6,950 nucleotides of DNA from DATJUF01 sp035524095 (GTDB lineage: Bacteria > Desulfobacterota > Binatia > Binatales > Binataceae): positions 1-6,950 of the forward strand of contig DATKPK010000218.1 of assembly GCA_035524095.1 (NCBI GenBank), in the 5' to 3' direction. Positions within the stretch are counted from its first letter, which is position 1; every line of letters starts with the position of its first letter. A program made the translations under genes and the position numbers. This document shows positions 6,215 to 6,950 of this stretch, piece after piece. Below the pieces are notes generated by a model, which was not told the DNA's origin, did no database searches, and worked only from the letters and a program-made list of their open reading frames with translations.

Positions 6215-6950
6215 GGCACATCTCCTCGCTCAGCAATTTCAGTGCAAAGCGCAAAAAATTCATCAAGTAGCTGCCTCAATTGAGCGTTATCCAATTCTTC
6301 GGAGTAATCGGGAAAGGAATTTATATCTAACTCCAATCGACAAACTACTTGCGATGCGGGAGCTAACTGTCCAGTCACTTCCCGACCACCGGGAATCACC
6401 AAACTCAAGTATCGCGCTTGAACCACTGACCAGGAAGAGAGTCGATTAATTCTTAAAGAGGGGCCCAGTGACTTCGAGGTCCTAGAACGATTGATGCGAT
6501 AAAAGAAATCCGAAGATTCTGGATCCACTTTCACCGCATGTGTCAGGTATTCACCCATCCTGGTGTACCCGTCCCGGATAGAATCTACCGGCTGTACCAA
6601 CTCGGCTCCAAAAGCCAGGCGCGAAGCTTGTGGCGATACACTCAACCATTGTTTCATCAAGCCAACGAATTGTTCTGCTATCTCTCGGAAGCTTCCCAAG
6701 ACGGGGAACTCGGATGATGGGGAAGATGAAGCCTCCGGGTCGAGCGCCCTTAAGATCCAGTCGATCCTCGCACCTGACGAGACTGCAACGGAAAGCCTGC
6801 CCCGCCCGAATGGCCCCTCCAATTGGACTAACCCTTGAGCCCTCTGACGCGATTCCACTTCCGGCGCGCTTCCGAGCAGCTGTTCCCACCAAGGCAATGC
6901 CATCTCGACATCGACAGCCCCTTTCGGGAACAACGTGAGCCTGAGAGTTC
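6211..6950 (-). CDS. Gene A: uncharacterised protein, N-terminus cut by window edge
   Basis: The frame is open from the right edge to a TGA at 6211-6213. A TTG at 6933 could be a start, but the residues before it (LRLT) read on naturally into LFPKGAVDVE and no ribosome site is seen, so the true start probably lies outside. About 246 residues are visible. Numbering from that TTG, notable parts are PWWEQLLG (14-21), LEGPFGRGRLSVAV (38-51) with RIDWIL (56-61), a helix FREIAEQFVGLMKQWL (82-97), RLAFGAELVQPV (105-116), SSDFFYRINRSR (140-151), RINRLSSWSVVQ (161-172) and a C-terminal LELDINSF followed by a helix (200-232). The mix of strands and a final acidic strand plus helix loosely recalls the TIGR04255 family of unknown function; this is from memory and weak. 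No catalytic motif or membrane segment is visible. Its stop overlaps the start of gene B. Confidence 0.8.
   Translation of the reverse strand, partial: TLRLTLFPKGAVDVEMALPWWEQLLGSAPEVESRQRAQGLVQLEGPFGRGRLSVAVSSGARIDWILRALDPEASSSPSSEFPVLGSFREIAEQFVGLMKQWLSVSPQASRLAFGAELVQPVDSIRDGYTRMGEYLTHAVKVDPESSDFFYRINRSRTSKSLGPSLRINRLSSWSVVQARYLSLVIPGGREVTGQLAPASQVVCRLELDINSFPDYSEELDNAQLRQLLDEFFALCTEIAERGDVP
6221..6227 (-). promoter_or_regulatory. Strong ribosome binding site of gene B inside the end of gene A
   Basis: GAGGAGA on the minus strand lies six bases before the gene B ATG and within the last codons of gene A. It fixes the gene B start and, together with the ATGA overlap, indicates that ribosomes finishing A can reinitiate on B. 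Confidence 0.75.

Overview
The window is about 7 kb of bacterial chromosome. It joins a conserved metabolic stretch (arginine biosynthesis plus a glycolytic kinase) to a short accessory-looking block of uncharacterised genes. The housekeeping genes are GC-rich with mostly G/C at third codon positions (one row inside argD, 2521-2580, counts to 67% GC). Gene order argD-argF-argG, the single-copy OTCase and a pyrophosphate-type phosphofructokinase with a PFDxEYTRxLG C-terminal motif would fit an uncultured Desulfobacterota/Binatota-like ('deltaproteobacterial') lineage. That placement is an impression from protein style only and has low confidence.

Layout. Positions 1-3164, minus strand: argD (acetylornithine aminotransferase), argF (ornithine carbamoyltransferase) and argG (argininosuccinate synthase, cut by the left edge at its C-terminus). 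They are read in that order with gaps of 39 and 29 bases, so they are probably one operon. The operon takes N-acetylglutamate semialdehyde to N-acetylornithine (ArgD), ornithine to citrulline (ArgF) and citrulline plus aspartate to argininosuccinate (ArgG). Positions 3165-3356: divergent intergenic region that must carry the promoters of the arg operon and of the plus-strand gene. Positions 3357-4631, plus strand: a 6-phosphofructokinase whose two diagnostic motifs (GGDD and PKTIDND) both point to pyrophosphate, not ATP, as phosphoryl donor. A weak hairpin with a seven-T run follows it. Positions 4632-5081: about 450 bases with no credible gene and one imperfect direct repeat.

Positions 5082-6950, minus strand: three tightly packed genes of unknown function, called A, B and C here in transcription order. 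A (cut by the right edge, N-terminus missing) overlaps B by four bases (ATGA), and C begins five bases after B ends, apparently on a TTG codon. B has a HEAT-like helical repeat C-terminus behind a low-complexity N-terminus. A and C are soluble proteins without recognisable catalytic motifs. Parts of the block are clearly poorer in GC than the housekeeping genes (rows 6241-6300 and 6301-6360 count to 40% and 43%). The compact, coupled arrangement suggests the products act together. This is the only candidate in the window for an undescribed system; its function cannot be read from the sequence.
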